NCBI GenBank assembly: GCA_965199815.1
Contig: CBDATE010000018.1
Span: 310,001 to 374,000, forward strand
Reading direction: 5' to 3'
DNA: 64,000 nt
Source of the DNA: Azotimanducus sp965199815
GTDB lineage: Bacteria > Pseudomonadota > Gammaproteobacteria > Pseudomonadales > Azotimanducaceae
How positions within the stretch are numbered: position 1 is the stretch's first letter; every line of letters begins with the position of its first letter. Position numbers and translations under genes: made by a program. Below the pieces are notes generated by a model. The model was not told where the DNA came from and ran no database searches. It worked only from the letters and a program-made list of their open reading frames with translations. Below, one piece after another: positions 46,142 through 57,600 of the stretch.

Positions 46142-46342
46142 GGCGTGGGCGCGTCGCTCCCATCGGTGGCGTGTTGTGGCAAGTGTACCAATGCCTGTTC
46201 ACAGGCGCGCAGGACACGGGCAGGCTGTGCACCTACTACACCGGGAAAGACGCGCTTGAGCGAGACCCTGTTCAGAAGCTTGTCCGTGCAGCGAGGCAAG
46301 AGTACGAAGCTGCGCGTGATGCTCTTCCGATTTGGGCAAGTA

Positions 46343-46376
46343 AGGTCTGAATGCCGATGGGGAGTTTCTTCTTCAT
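46343..46376 (-). pseudogene. N-terminal stub of a further AAA-ATPase/nuclease copy
   Basis: Reading from ATG 46376 the sequence encodes MKKKLPIGIQT, identical to the start of the family, and then leaves homology at 46342. The spacer upstream of this ATG matches the inter-copy spacer. The remainder of the gene is gone, so the family once extended at least one unit further. The 46142-46342 stretch beside it shows no gene. Confidence 0.75.
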
Positions 46377-46404
46377 GGTCTGTCGATGCTGCAACTCACC
46401 AGGA

Positions 46405-47954
46405 TTACGCCCGCTCTGCCTTGAACCCCACCAGATTGCGCGATTCGCTGCTGAACTCGACCGCTACCAGATGTATCGACTTGCCGAGCATCTTGTACTT
46501 GTTCGCATAGCCGCGCTCACGCAGCTGCGCCATGGCCGCGCCTGCCCCGGCTCGCTCCACCACCTTGAACTCGAAGATGTACACCCGTTCGGCAAGGCGT
46601 ACCGTCAGGTCAGCCCGCCCGTGACTGCTGCTGTCCTCCACCGTGATGGTGGCAGAACCCAGAGCAGCCGCGAAATGGGCATAGAACACGCTCGCAAAGT
46701 ATCCCTCGAAGCGAGCCATGTTGGTGTTGGTGTGCCATTCGTACGGAATGTTGTCGTAGAAGGCTTCAAGGTGCGCCTCGAGTCCATCGGTGTCGCCCGC
46801 CGCCAGCAGCTCGCGCAACCGCTTCGCGTCTGCACTGTGAGTGCTCTTCCCCGTCAGCTGCACCAGCAGCGCCTTGTTCAGACTCAGGCGTACCTCACGA
46901 TTCGGATAGCCCAGCCGGTAATCAGTGCCGTCCTCGTCCTGATCAACCTCCTTGATGGTCAGGTACCCCGTCTGGAACAGCAGCGCCTCGGTGGCTATTT
47001 CGTCCACATCAAAGGTGGACAGCAGCTCCTCGCTGCCAAACATGCCGTCCAACTCCAGCGGACTGACTTCACGCTTGACCAGCATATCGATCAGGAAGGT
47101 CGGAGAGCTAGTCTCGAACCACCAGGGCTTGAACGTGCGGGCGCGGAAGAGTTTGAGCACATCAAAGGGGTTGTACACACTCTCCTCGCCAAGCCAGTTG
47201 TAGCCGTTGTACCAGTCGCGGATAGCCTGCCGGTCGAGGCCGGGCAGTTCCGCGGCGAACACCTCATCCAACTCCTGATCGGTATAGCCACAGATGGCGG
47301 AGTAGTCCGGGTCCAGAGTAAGGTCCCACAGGTTATTGAGTCCCGAGAACAGGCTGACCTTGGAGAACTTGCTCACGCCCGTGAGGAAGGTGAACTTGAC
47401 GTGTGCGTCGCTGTCCTTGATGACGGCGTAGAGTCCGCGCAGGAAGTTGCGGTTGGCGCGCGCCACCTCCGGGGTCTCCAGTGCATCCAGGATGGGTTTG
47501 TCATATTCATCCACCAGCACCACCACGCGCTGACCCGTGCGTTCATGCAGGGTGCGAATCAGGTGGTCGAAAACGGCTCCGGTGCCGTATCGTAGCACGG
47601 CTCCACCGAAGCCTCTTGCTCGGCAGCATTGAGCAGCTCCATGAGGGCGTTTTCCAATCGACCGGTACTACCGTATTCGTCTCCTCCGAAGCTGAGCCGC
47701 ACCACCGGATAGCGCACCGACCAGTCCCATTCCCCGTGGATGGCCAGCCCCCTGAACAGCTCCTCGCTACCCTCGAACAGTTCCTTCAACGTATCAAGGA
47801 ACAAACTCTTGCCGAAACGCCGCGGACGCGACAGAAAGTAATGCGTACCCTCCGCCTGCAGTCGCTGCGCCCACGCGGTCTTGTCCACATAGTAGTAGCC
47901 CTCCTCGCGAATCGTTCGGAAGGTCTGAATGCCGATGGGAAGCTTCTTTTTCAT
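46405..47954 (-). pseudogene. frameshifted AAA-ATPase/PD-(D/E)XK copy
   Basis: From ATG 47954 the frame follows the family through FGKS to SVEPCYDTAPEP, then shifts near 47570-47595 and stops at 47559. In another frame the sequence resumes at FDHLIRTLHERTGQRVVVLV and continues through VDEYDKP and the nuclease core GRADLTV and VYIFEFKVV to a normal end at 46405. A single small indel therefore splits an otherwise complete 516-residue gene. Its middle region is more diverged from the 31-34 kb copies than those are from each other. Reversion by one indel or programmed frameshifting would restore it, but no slippery run is obvious at the junction. Confidence 0.85.
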
Positions 47955-48126
47955 GGTCTGTCGATGCCGTCCTTGGGTGCGCTGCCCGCATAGCCGGTAT
48001 CTGACTCGTCTTTGTCCATTTTGTGTGCACAGTATATCTACGCGCTGCTCGGGTCGGCCAATTCTGAACAAATCCCCATTTCACCGAGCAGTGCAATTCA
48101 GGGTTGAATGCACGAATACAAATCAC

Positions 48127-48346
48127 GGGAAACTCTGAATAACAGAGTTTCCCGTGCGGCACACGGATGTGCCGCCAGATTCAGTGCCGTAAGGCATTGA
48201 ATCTGCGAGCAAATCAGAATCGCATTGCAGCGGGCACATCCATGTGCCCGCCCCTTCGGGCGGCTGCGCCGTGCATTTTTGCTGTCCTGCAAAAATGTGC
48301 TGATTTGCGAATCTGATCAAGTCCACGGATGGACTTGATCAGAACA
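48127..48346. repeat. hairpin-chain repeat element 4 (220 bp, one inner unit, inverted)
   Basis: The arms are identical in order and orientation to the other elements, but the segment between GCAAATCAG (left) and CTGATTTGC (right) is reverse-complemented relative to elements 1 and 3: it runs CGGGCACAT..., then GCATTTTTGCTGTCCTGC. It contains one 71-bp unit with hairpins GGGCACAT/ATGTGCCC and CCGCCC/GGGCGG. ACAAATCA occurs just outside both ends, a possible 8-bp target duplication. Confidence 0.9.
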
Positions 48347-48399
48347 AATCAAGTGTATGGCACGATTCTTGAAATCGAAAAATCTTGATGCCGAATCTA

Positions 48400-48428
48400 T
48401 ATACAAAGACCCCTGAAATCACTATAAT
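48400..48428 (+). promoter_or_regulatory. candidate promoter for the giant surface-protein gene
   Basis: TATACA and a consensus TATAAT (48423-48428) are separated by 17 bases in an AT-rich island just right of element 4. Transcription starting near 48436 would give a leader of about 165 bases containing the small frame at 48480 and the C22 run. Confidence 0.55.
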
Positions 48429-48479
48429 TAGTTCTTAAAAGACAAGTGCTTAACTTATTTTCGTACAAGGGAGGGTTCC

Positions 48480-48566
48480 ATGTCCCAAGGGGTGTGCGTA
48501 CGCAATCAAGGGTTCCTCGGGCGCGTACACGCCCGTGTTTTGTGCATTTCCATGGCCTTTGAATAA
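48480..48566 (+). CDS. possible 28-residue leader peptide
   Basis: A short frame, MSQGVCVRNQGFLG onward to SMAFE, is preceded by GGGAGG five bases before its ATG, the best ribosome site in this region. It ends in TAA 36 bases before the giant gene's ATG and is in the same reading frame. Within it, GGGCG and CGCCC can pair around CGTACA. It could control translation of the giant gene by coupling or attenuation, or may be incidental. No homology is recognised. Confidence 0.4.
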   Translation: MSQGVCVRNQGFLGRVHARVLCISMAFE

Positions 48567-48574
48567 CCTTCAAG

Positions 48575-48596
48575 CCCCCCCCCCCCCCCCCCCCCC
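48575..48596. repeat. homopolymer of 22 C in the giant gene's leader
   Basis: An uninterrupted run of 22 C ends six bases before the ATG at 48603, where a ribosome-binding site would normally sit. A GTG-started frame from 48535 crosses the run; at 20 or 23 C it would join the giant gene in frame, at 22 it does not. The run has the same length as the G22 run at 14677. Confidence 0.9.
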
Positions 48597-48602
48597 GCTA
48601 AA

Positions 48603-51600
48603 ATGTCTGGTGTGCAGATGTCTGGCGCATGTCGGCACACGGGAATGTTGGTATCGTCGTGCTGTTACCGGCTGCTCGCTGCGCTACTGCTCGCCAGCTT
48701 GTTGCCCGCACTGGCCGTCGCTCAGCAGCAACCTGAAACCGATGTCTGCGACCGCACGAGCGAAGTGCGCGCCGCCATCCTTGACGCTGTCGAAGGTGTC
48801 AGTGACTGCACCGACCTGACCACCGCCCAACTTGGCAACATCACCAGCCTGAACATGTCAGGCCGCGGCTTGACCAGCCTGCAGGCGGGCGACTTCGCCG
48901 GCCTGAGCGGCCTCACCGAACTGTTTCTGAACGGCAACCGCCTGCCATCGCTGCCGTCCGGCATCTTCAACGGCCTCAGCGAACTGACCATACTCGACCT
49001 CTACGGCAACCGTCTGGCGGCGCTGTCGGTCGGCATCTTCGACCCGCTGACGAAGGTACAGACGCTGGACCTTGGCCGCAACGCCTTGTCATCATCCGCG
49101 CTGCCCGCGGGCGTGTTCGAAAGGCTCAGCGCACTGATCCGGCTGCGCCTGTACGGCAATCCCGGCTCGCCTTTCAGTCCGCGGGTAGATGCCGGTGCCG
49201 ACCGCCCGGTAGTCCTCGGCACCACGGTCACGCTGCAAGGAACCGTCACCGGTGCCTGGGGCAGCGCCGTGACCCTGGCCTGGACGCAAGTGGATGGCGC
49301 GGCTTCGGACACGGCAGTCACGAGCGGCGTGACGCTCGCCGGTGGGAGCACCGCCAGCGCGTCATTCACGGCCCCGAGCGCGGCGGCGACCCTGCACTTT
49401 CGGCTCATCGCCACGCCGAAGTCGGGCGCGGGCAATGGTGTCGCGGGCGGTGCCGACTGGGTGACGGTAGGGGCGGGCAACAGTGCACCGGTGCGAGACA
49501 GGGAGATACCCGACCAGAACCCGGTGGCGGGCGTGGCCTTCAGCTACATCGTGGCGACGGACATCTTCTCCGATGCCGACGGCCACACCCTGAGCTACGC
49601 GGCCACGCTGGAGAACGGCGGCGCGCTGCCGTCCTGGCTCACCTTCAATGCCGGCACCCGCACCTTTGAAGGCACACCGCAAGCGACCGATGTCGGCAGC
49701 ATCTCGGTACGGGTGAGCGCGAGTGACGGCAACGGCGGTTCGGCGAGCGACACCTTCGACATCCGGGTAGATGCCACCGATGCCTGTGCGCGCACCGACG
49801 AGGTGCGCGATGCCATTGTCGCCGCTGTTCAAGGCGCAAGCGACTGCGCGCGCCTGACCCCCGCGAACCTCGCCGCCATCACCGCTCTGACCGTCTCCGG
49901 GCAGAGCGGGCTGACGAGCTTGCGGGCGGGCGACTTCAACGGCATGACCGGGCTGACGATGCTTGACCTTGGCGGCAACGCCCTGGCAGCGCTCCCTGAC
50001 GGCATCTTCGACGGGCTCACCGGGCTGACCACACTGAACCTGAGCGGCAACCAGCTTGCCTCGCTGCCGGACGGTCTGTTCGAGGCACTCACGGCGCTGA
50101 GTTCGCTGAATCTGGCCGACAACGGAGAAATGGCCAATCCCGCTGTATTCAGCCCGACGGTGGATGCCGGCAGCGACCAATCCGTCGCCACCGCAGCGAT
50201 GGTCACGCTTGTCGGCACGGTCACCGGTGCCTGGGGCGGGAACGTGACCCTGCAGTGGACCCAGGTGGCCGGCCCGAGCTCGACCACCGAAGTGACGACC
50301 GACGGCGTGACGCTCACCGGTGCCAGCAGCGCCACGGCTTCATTCACCGCCCCGGATGCGGACATCACCCTGCACTTCATGCTCGCCGCCACCCCGGCCT
50401 CGGGTATCGGCAACGGTGTCGTTCGCGGGGTCGAGCGGGTGGCGGTGACGGTGGGGACGGGCAACAACCCGCCCAGGCTGGTGACTCCGATACCGGACAG
50501 AATTGCCGGAGTGGGCAGGTCGTTTCGCTACGCAATTCCGGCGGGCACCTTCGCCGATGACGACGGCGACACCCTGACCTACAGGGCATCGCTGGCCGAC
50601 GGCGGCGCGCTGCCAGGGTGGCTGAGCTTCCAGTTGGGCTCGAGGAGATTCCTGGGTACGCCGCAGGCCGCGGATATCGGCACAACATCGGTGAAGATGA
50701 CCGTGACCGACGGCAACGGCGGGTCGGTAAGCGACACCTTCGACATCCGCGTGGATGCAACGGATGTCTGCCTGCGCACCCCGGCGGTGCGCGATGCCAT
50801 TCTTGGTGCCGTCAGCGATGTCAGCGACTGCGCCCTCCTGATGCCCAGCCAGCTGGCGACCATAACAAGACTGGCTATTCAGCGCATGACCAGTCTCACC
50901 AGTCTGCATGTGCGAGATTTCGCCGGACTGACCGATCTGAGGAGGCTCGAGCTTCGCCAGAACGGCCTGACATCCCTGCCCGCGGATATCTTCGACCCGC
51001 TCGACAAGCTCACCTTACTGCGCCTGAACGGCAACGACCTGGAATCCCTGCCCGCCGGTGTCTTCGAAGCACTGACCAGGCTCACCACGCTGAACCTGCA
51101 GGGCAACCCCGGCGCGAGGTCCGGGTCGTTCAAGCCGACGGCGGATGCCGGTACGGATCAGACGAATGTGCCCGCCGGCTCGACGGTCACGCTTGCGGGT
51201 TCCACCACCGGCCCCTGGGGGAACAACGTCACCTGGGCCTGGACGCAGGTGGACGGTGCCAACTCCGATACCGCCGTCACCAGCGGCGGCGTGACGCTTG
51301 ATGATGCCAGCAGCGCCGCGCCGTCCTTCACCGCGCCGAGCAGCGCCACGGCCCTCCATTTCATGTTGGTCGTCACTCCCGTGCCGGGTACGGCGAGAGG
51401 CACCGCCGCCAGCGAGCCGGACTGGGTCACGGTCTCCACCAACGGGGCCCCCGAGTTCAAAGGCGAACTGAACAATCGACATATCTTTCAGGGCGTTGAG
51501 TTCTCGTTGCAGATTGCGGAAAACGCCTTCGTCGATCCGGAGGGTGAAGCGATAACCTACTCGGCGACTCTGCAGGATGGCGGTGCGCTGCCCGCCTGGC

Positions 51601-54600
51601 TGACCTTCACGCCGAGTACGCGCACCTTCTCGGGTACGCCGCAGGCCGCGGATGTCGGCAGCATCTCGGTGAAGCTGATCGCGACGGACAGCAATGGCGG
51701 GTCTGGCAGCAGAATCTTCAGCATCGAGGTGGTATCGAACAATACCTGCTTCCGTACGCCTCAGGTGCTAGATGCAATACTCACGGCAATAACAGGAGCA
51801 AGTGCAATCAGCGGCTGCTTCAGCGTGACATCCGCGCAGCTCGCGGCCATCACCAGTTTGACCGTCTCCGGGCAGAACGGCTTGACGAGCTTGAAGGCGG
51901 GCGATTTCGACGGCCTGACCGCACTGCACACGCTGAACCTGTCCGGCAACGCCTTGGCATCCCCCCTCCCCGGCGACATCTTCGTCCCGCTTGACAATCT
52001 CACCACCCTCGACCTCGGCGGCAATCCCGGTGCGCCCTTCACGCCAGTCGCCAGCGCCGGTAGCGATCAATCGGTGTCCGGTGGTGCCCGCGTCACCCTG
52101 CAGGGGCAGGCGAGTGGTGCCTGGGGGGACAAGGTGACCTGGGCCTGGACGCAGGTGGATGGTGCCAGCTCCACCACGCCGGTCACCGAGGGCGGCGTGA
52201 CGCTCAGCGGCGCCACCAGCGCCACGCCCTCCTTCATCGCCCCGACCACCGCCACGGACCTGCCGCTGCACTTCATGCTGGTGGTCACGCCGACATTGGG
52301 CACCGGCAAGGGCATCGCGGCCAGCGCGCCCGACCGGGTGACGGTGACGGTGACGAGCAACAACGCCCCCATCGCGGCGGACAGCTCGGTGACCACATCC
52401 GAAGATGCCGCCCACACCTTCGCCGCCGGGGACTTCAGCTTCGCGGACGCGGATTTCGGCGACCAGCTTGCGAGCGTCACGCTGGTCACCTTGCCCGCGG
52501 TGGGTGAATTGACGCTGGACGGTGCGCAAACAACCGCCGAACAGGTGCTTGCGCGCGCCGACATCGATGCCGACAAGCTCATCTTCACACCGGTAGCGGG
52601 TGCCAGCGGCAGCCCCTACGCCAGCTTCACCTTCAGGGTCGGTGACGGTGCCAGCGACAGCGTGGCCGCTTACACCATGACCATCAATGTCGCCGCGGTG
52701 AACGATGCGCCCACCCTGGAGAACGCGATTCCCGATCAGGAGGCGATGGTGGGCATGGCGTTCAGCTACAGCTTCCCGTCCGACACCTTCGCGGATGTGG
52801 ACAGCGGCGATATTCTCGCCTACACGGCGACCAAAACCGACGGCGGCGCACTGCCCGCGTGGTTGACCTTCACGTCGGGTACGCGCAGCTTCTCGGGCAC
52901 AGCGCAGATTGCCGATGCGGGCAGGCTGTCGGTGCAGGTGACCGCCAGCGATGGCAACGGCGGGACGGTGAGCGACAGCTTCGAGTTGTCGGTGGCCGTG
53001 ACCGATGTCTGCACCCGCACACGCGAAGTGAGCGCGGCGATTGTGGCGGCCGTCAACGGCATCAGCGACTGCGTCGCCGTGACACCCGCACATCTCGCAG
53101 CCATCACCGAGTTGAGGATATCCAACAAGAGGATTTCCAGTCTGCAGGCGAGCGACTTCCAGGGACTGACCAGGCTGGAAATTCTGCAGCTGAACAACAA
53201 CCGTCTGACTTCACTGCCCGCGGGTATCTTCGCCGGGCTGACCAGGCTGAGAGTTCTCTTGCTGAACAGCAACAGTCTGGCCTCGCTGCCCGTGGGTATC
53301 TTCGCCGGGTTGCCCAGGCTGGAAATTCTGCGGCTGAACAACAACAGTCTGACCTCGCTGCCCGTGGGTATCCTTGACGGGTTGATCAGGCTGACGGAGC
53401 TGAACCTGGGTGGCAACAGTCTGACCTCGCTGCCCGCGGGTATCCTTGACGGGTTGACCAGGCTGACGGATCTGAGCCTGGTCTCCAACCGTCTGACCTC
53501 GCTGCCGACGGGTATCTTCGCCGCATTGACCAATCTGACGGGGCTGGACCTGAGCTCCAACAGTTTGACGGCGCTGCCGACGAATGTCTTCGCCACATTG
53601 ACCAGGCTGACGGATCTGGACCTGAGTGACAACCGTCTGACATCCCTGTCGGCCGATCTGTTTGATGGGTTGACGAATATGGAAATCCTGTTGCTCCGCA
53701 ATATGGGTCTGACCTCGCTGCCCGAGGACCTCTTCGATGGAATGTCGAAACTGACAAGACTGGAGCTCGCGTCCAACGGACTGACCTCGTTGCCCGCCGG
53801 TGTGTTCCACGAGCTGAAGAGGCTGATCGTCCTGCGTCTGGAAAGTAACGGTCTGGCCTCCCTGCCTGAAGGCATCCTTGATGGATTGAAGCGGCTGGAT
53901 GACCTGTTCCTCAATAACAACCGTCTGACGGCGTTGCCCGAGGGCATCCTTGATGGATTGACGGAGCTCGATGACCTGTTCCTCAATAACAACCGTCTGA
54001 CGGCGTTGCCCGAGGGTCTCTTCAAGGGGCTGCCACTTGCAGGACTTGTGGGTTTGCAGGGGAACCCCGGGGCCCCCTTCAGGCCGACGATCAGCACCGC
54101 CGCCAACCGGCTGGCGGGGCTCGGTGCCGAGGTGGAATTGACGGCAAGCGCGTCCGGTGCCTGGGGCGACGATGTCACTTGGGGCTGGACGCAGGTGGAT
54201 GGCGTGGATTCCAGCACCGCCGTCAGCAGCGGTGGCGTGACGCTTGCAGGCGCGAGCAGCGCCACAGTCTCGTTCACCGCCCCGAACGCGGTCACCAAAC
54301 TGTATTTCAGGCTGCTCACCACGCCGAAGTCGGGTGCCAGGTTTGGTGCCGCCCGCAGTGAACCCGTGTGGGTGACGGTGGCGGTGGGACAGGGCAACAT
54401 ACCGCCACAGGTGGCGAACCCCATACCCACCCGGGCGGCGCTTGCCGGCACGGAGTTCAGCTACCAACTGCCGGCCAACACCTTTGAAGATGCGAATGGC
54501 GACGCTCTGGTCTATGCGGCCACCAGGACCGATACCAACGCACTGCCGGCCTGGCTGAAGTTCGACCGGGCGACCCGCACCTTCTCGGGCTCCGTGCCGA

Positions 54601-57600
54601 GCACCTACACCGGCAGGCTGTTGGTGCGGGTGACCGCGACCGATGTCAACGGTGGTTCGGTGTACGACGACTTCGACATCGCAGCGGCCGAGACGGATGT
54701 CTGCAACCGCACCCCCCAGGTGCGCGATGCCATCACCGCCGCCGTGCCCGGCAGCAGAGATTGTGTGGCCCTGACCTCTGCGCAGCTGGCGGCCATCAGC
54801 GTGTTGAATCTCTCCAGGAAGGGGATGACCAGCCTGCGCACGGGTGACTTCGCCGGCCTCAGCGGACTGACAGAGCTGAGCCTGAACGACAACAGCCTGA
54901 CAACGCTGCCCGCGGACATCTTCACTCCGCTTGACAAGCTCACCAGGCTGACGCTTGCCAACATCAATCTGACCGAGTTATCGGCGGGGGTATTCACCGC
55001 GCTCACGCAATTGACTTTCCTGGAGGTGGCCAGTAACGGGAAACTGACAGAGCTGCCCGCCGGTATTTTCGACGGGCTCACCGCGCTGCGGGCTTTGTCG
55101 CTGTCCGACAACCGTCTGAGCTCCCTGCCCGTCGGTATTTTTGATGAGCTCATCGCGCTGCGAGTTCTGTCGCTGACCAACAACGCCCTGACAGCCTTGC
55201 CCGCGGACATCTTCGCCCCGCTTGACAAGCTCTCCAGCCTGAACTTGAAAGGCAACCCCGGTGTCCCCTTCACGCCGACGGCGGATGCCGGTGCCGACCG
55301 GGTGGTCGCCACCGGTGCCGCGGTCACGCTGAGCGGCGGGGTGACCGGTGCCTGGGGCGAGCGCGTCACCTGGGCCTGGACGCAGGTGGATGGGGTACGC
55401 TCCAGCACACCGGTGACGGGCGGCGTGACGCTCAGCGACCTGAACAGCGCCGCGCCCTCCTTCACCGCGCCGAGCTCGGCCAGCACCCTGTATTTCCGGC
55501 TCATCGCCACGCCGATGTCGGGCGCGGTCAACGGTGCCGCCGCCAGCGCGCCGGACTGGATAACCCTGACCGTCAACACCGTCCCGAGGCTGGCCACGCC
55601 CATCCCCGACCAGGCGGCAATGCCGGACAGGATGTTCAGCTACACCTTCCCGCCGGACACCTTCGCCGATGCCGACGGCGATGCCCTCGTCTATACCGCT
55701 ACCAGAGTGCCCCGGAATCCCAATGCAGGCGGCGAAGATGACGAAGCGCTGCCCGCCTGGCTGACCTTCACCGCCGATGCGCGCACTTTCGCGGGCACAC
55801 CGCGCAGTGCCGATGCAGGACTGTTGCAAGTGCGGGTGACCGCCAGCGACGGCAAGAATTCGGTCAGCGACAGCTTCGACATGGTAGTGGCCGCCACCGA
55901 TGTCTGTGTGCGCACTCCGGCAGTGCGCGATGCCATCACCGGCGCGGTCTCCGCCGCCATCTCCGGCACCGCCACCTGCACCGACCTGACCCCCGCCGAT
56001 CTGGTGCGCATCACCCGTCTGGATATCTCCGGCAGCAATCTGGCCAGCCTGCGACCGGGCGACTTTGCCGGACTGACCGGGCTGACGACGCTCGACCTGT
56101 CCGGCAACAGCCTGTCCGCGCTGCCCGCGGACATCTTCGCCACGCTCACCGAGCTTGACACGCTGCGCCTGAACGGCAATCCGGGCGCATCCTTCAGGCC
56201 GGTGGCAGATGCCGGTCCGGATCAATCCGTCGCCACCGGCGCTGCGGTCACGCTTGCCGGTGCCGTGTCCGGTGCCTGGGGCGACAATGTGACCTGGGCC
56301 TGGACGCAGGTGACAGGTGCGCGTTCGAACACGCCGGTGTCGAGTGGCGTGACGCTCAGCGACTTGAATAGCGCCGCGCCGTCCTTCACCGCGCCGAGCT
56401 CGGCCAGCACCCTGTATTTCAGGCTTGTCGCCACGCCGGTGCCGGGCGCGGTCAACGGCGCAGCCGCCAGCAATCCCGACTGGGTCATCGTGGGCACCGG
56501 CAACACGCCGCCCCGGGTCGGGAATCCCATACCCGACCAGCGGGCGAAAGCGGGTATGGCGTTCAGCCATGTCTTCGCGCAGGACAGCTTCGCCGACGCG
56601 GACGGCGACCCGCTCACCTACACGGCCACCGCTGCGGACGGCGACCCGCTGCCGACCTGGTTGACCTTCACTGCCAGCGCGCGCAGCTTCTCGGGTACGC
56701 CGTCTCTGGCGGACGGCGGCGAGCTGTCGGTCATTGTGACCGCGCGCGATGGCAATGGCGGCTCGGTGGACGACACCTTCACATTGACGGTGGCCCTGAC
56801 CGATGTCTGTATGCGCACTCTCGCAGTGCGCGATGCCATCACCGCGGCCGTTGCCGGTGCCAGCGACTGCGCCGCCGTGACCTCGGCTCAGCTCGCCGGC
56901 ATCACCAGCCTGGATATATCGAGCAGCAGCCTGGCCAGCCTGCGCGCGGACGACTTCGACGGCTTGACCGGGCTGACGACGCTCGATCTGTCCGACAACA
57001 GCCTGACAGCGCTGCCCGCAAACATCTTCGCCCCGCTCGCCGCCCTCACCACGCTGGACCTCTCGGGCAACTCCGGTGCGCCCTTCAGTCCGGTGGCGAA
57101 CGCGGGTGCCAACCGGCGGGTGGTCGCGGGCTCCGGAGTCTCGCTGGAGGCGAGCGCGACCGGTGCCTGGGGTGGCAAGGCGACCTGGGCCTGGACGCAG
57201 GTGGATGCCGCCAACTCCGACACCGCCGTCACCAGCGGCGGCGTGACGCTCGATGATGCCAGCAGCGCCACGCCCTCGTTCACCGCGCCGAGATCGGCCA
57301 GCACCCTGCATTTCCGCCTGGTCGCCACGCCTGTGACCGGTGCCGGCGAGGGTGCCGCCAGCGCCTCCGCCTGGGTGACCATCACGACCAGCCGCAGCCC
57401 GAGGGTCAGAAACGAGCTGCTCGACCAAGTGGCGGTACCGGGTACGCAATTCACCTACATCGTCCCGGACGACGCCTTCACCGATGCCGAGGGTGACACG
57501 CTCACCTACACGGTGATTGGGGCGGACGATGCTCCGCTGCCGACCTGGCTGCGCTTTGCCGCCGACACCCGCACCTTCTCGGGCACTCCGCGGGCCGCGG

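Noticed and set aside
47559..47600. Programmed ribosomal frameshift joining the two halves of the AAA-ATPase/nuclease copy
   Set aside because: No slippery heptamer or stimulatory structure is apparent, and the intact relatives lack a shift at this place; a simple indel is more likely.
48535..48819. GTG-started frame through the C22 run (94 codons)
   Set aside because: At the present tract length it leaves the giant gene's frame and loses all similarity. It matters only as a possible extension at other tract lengths.
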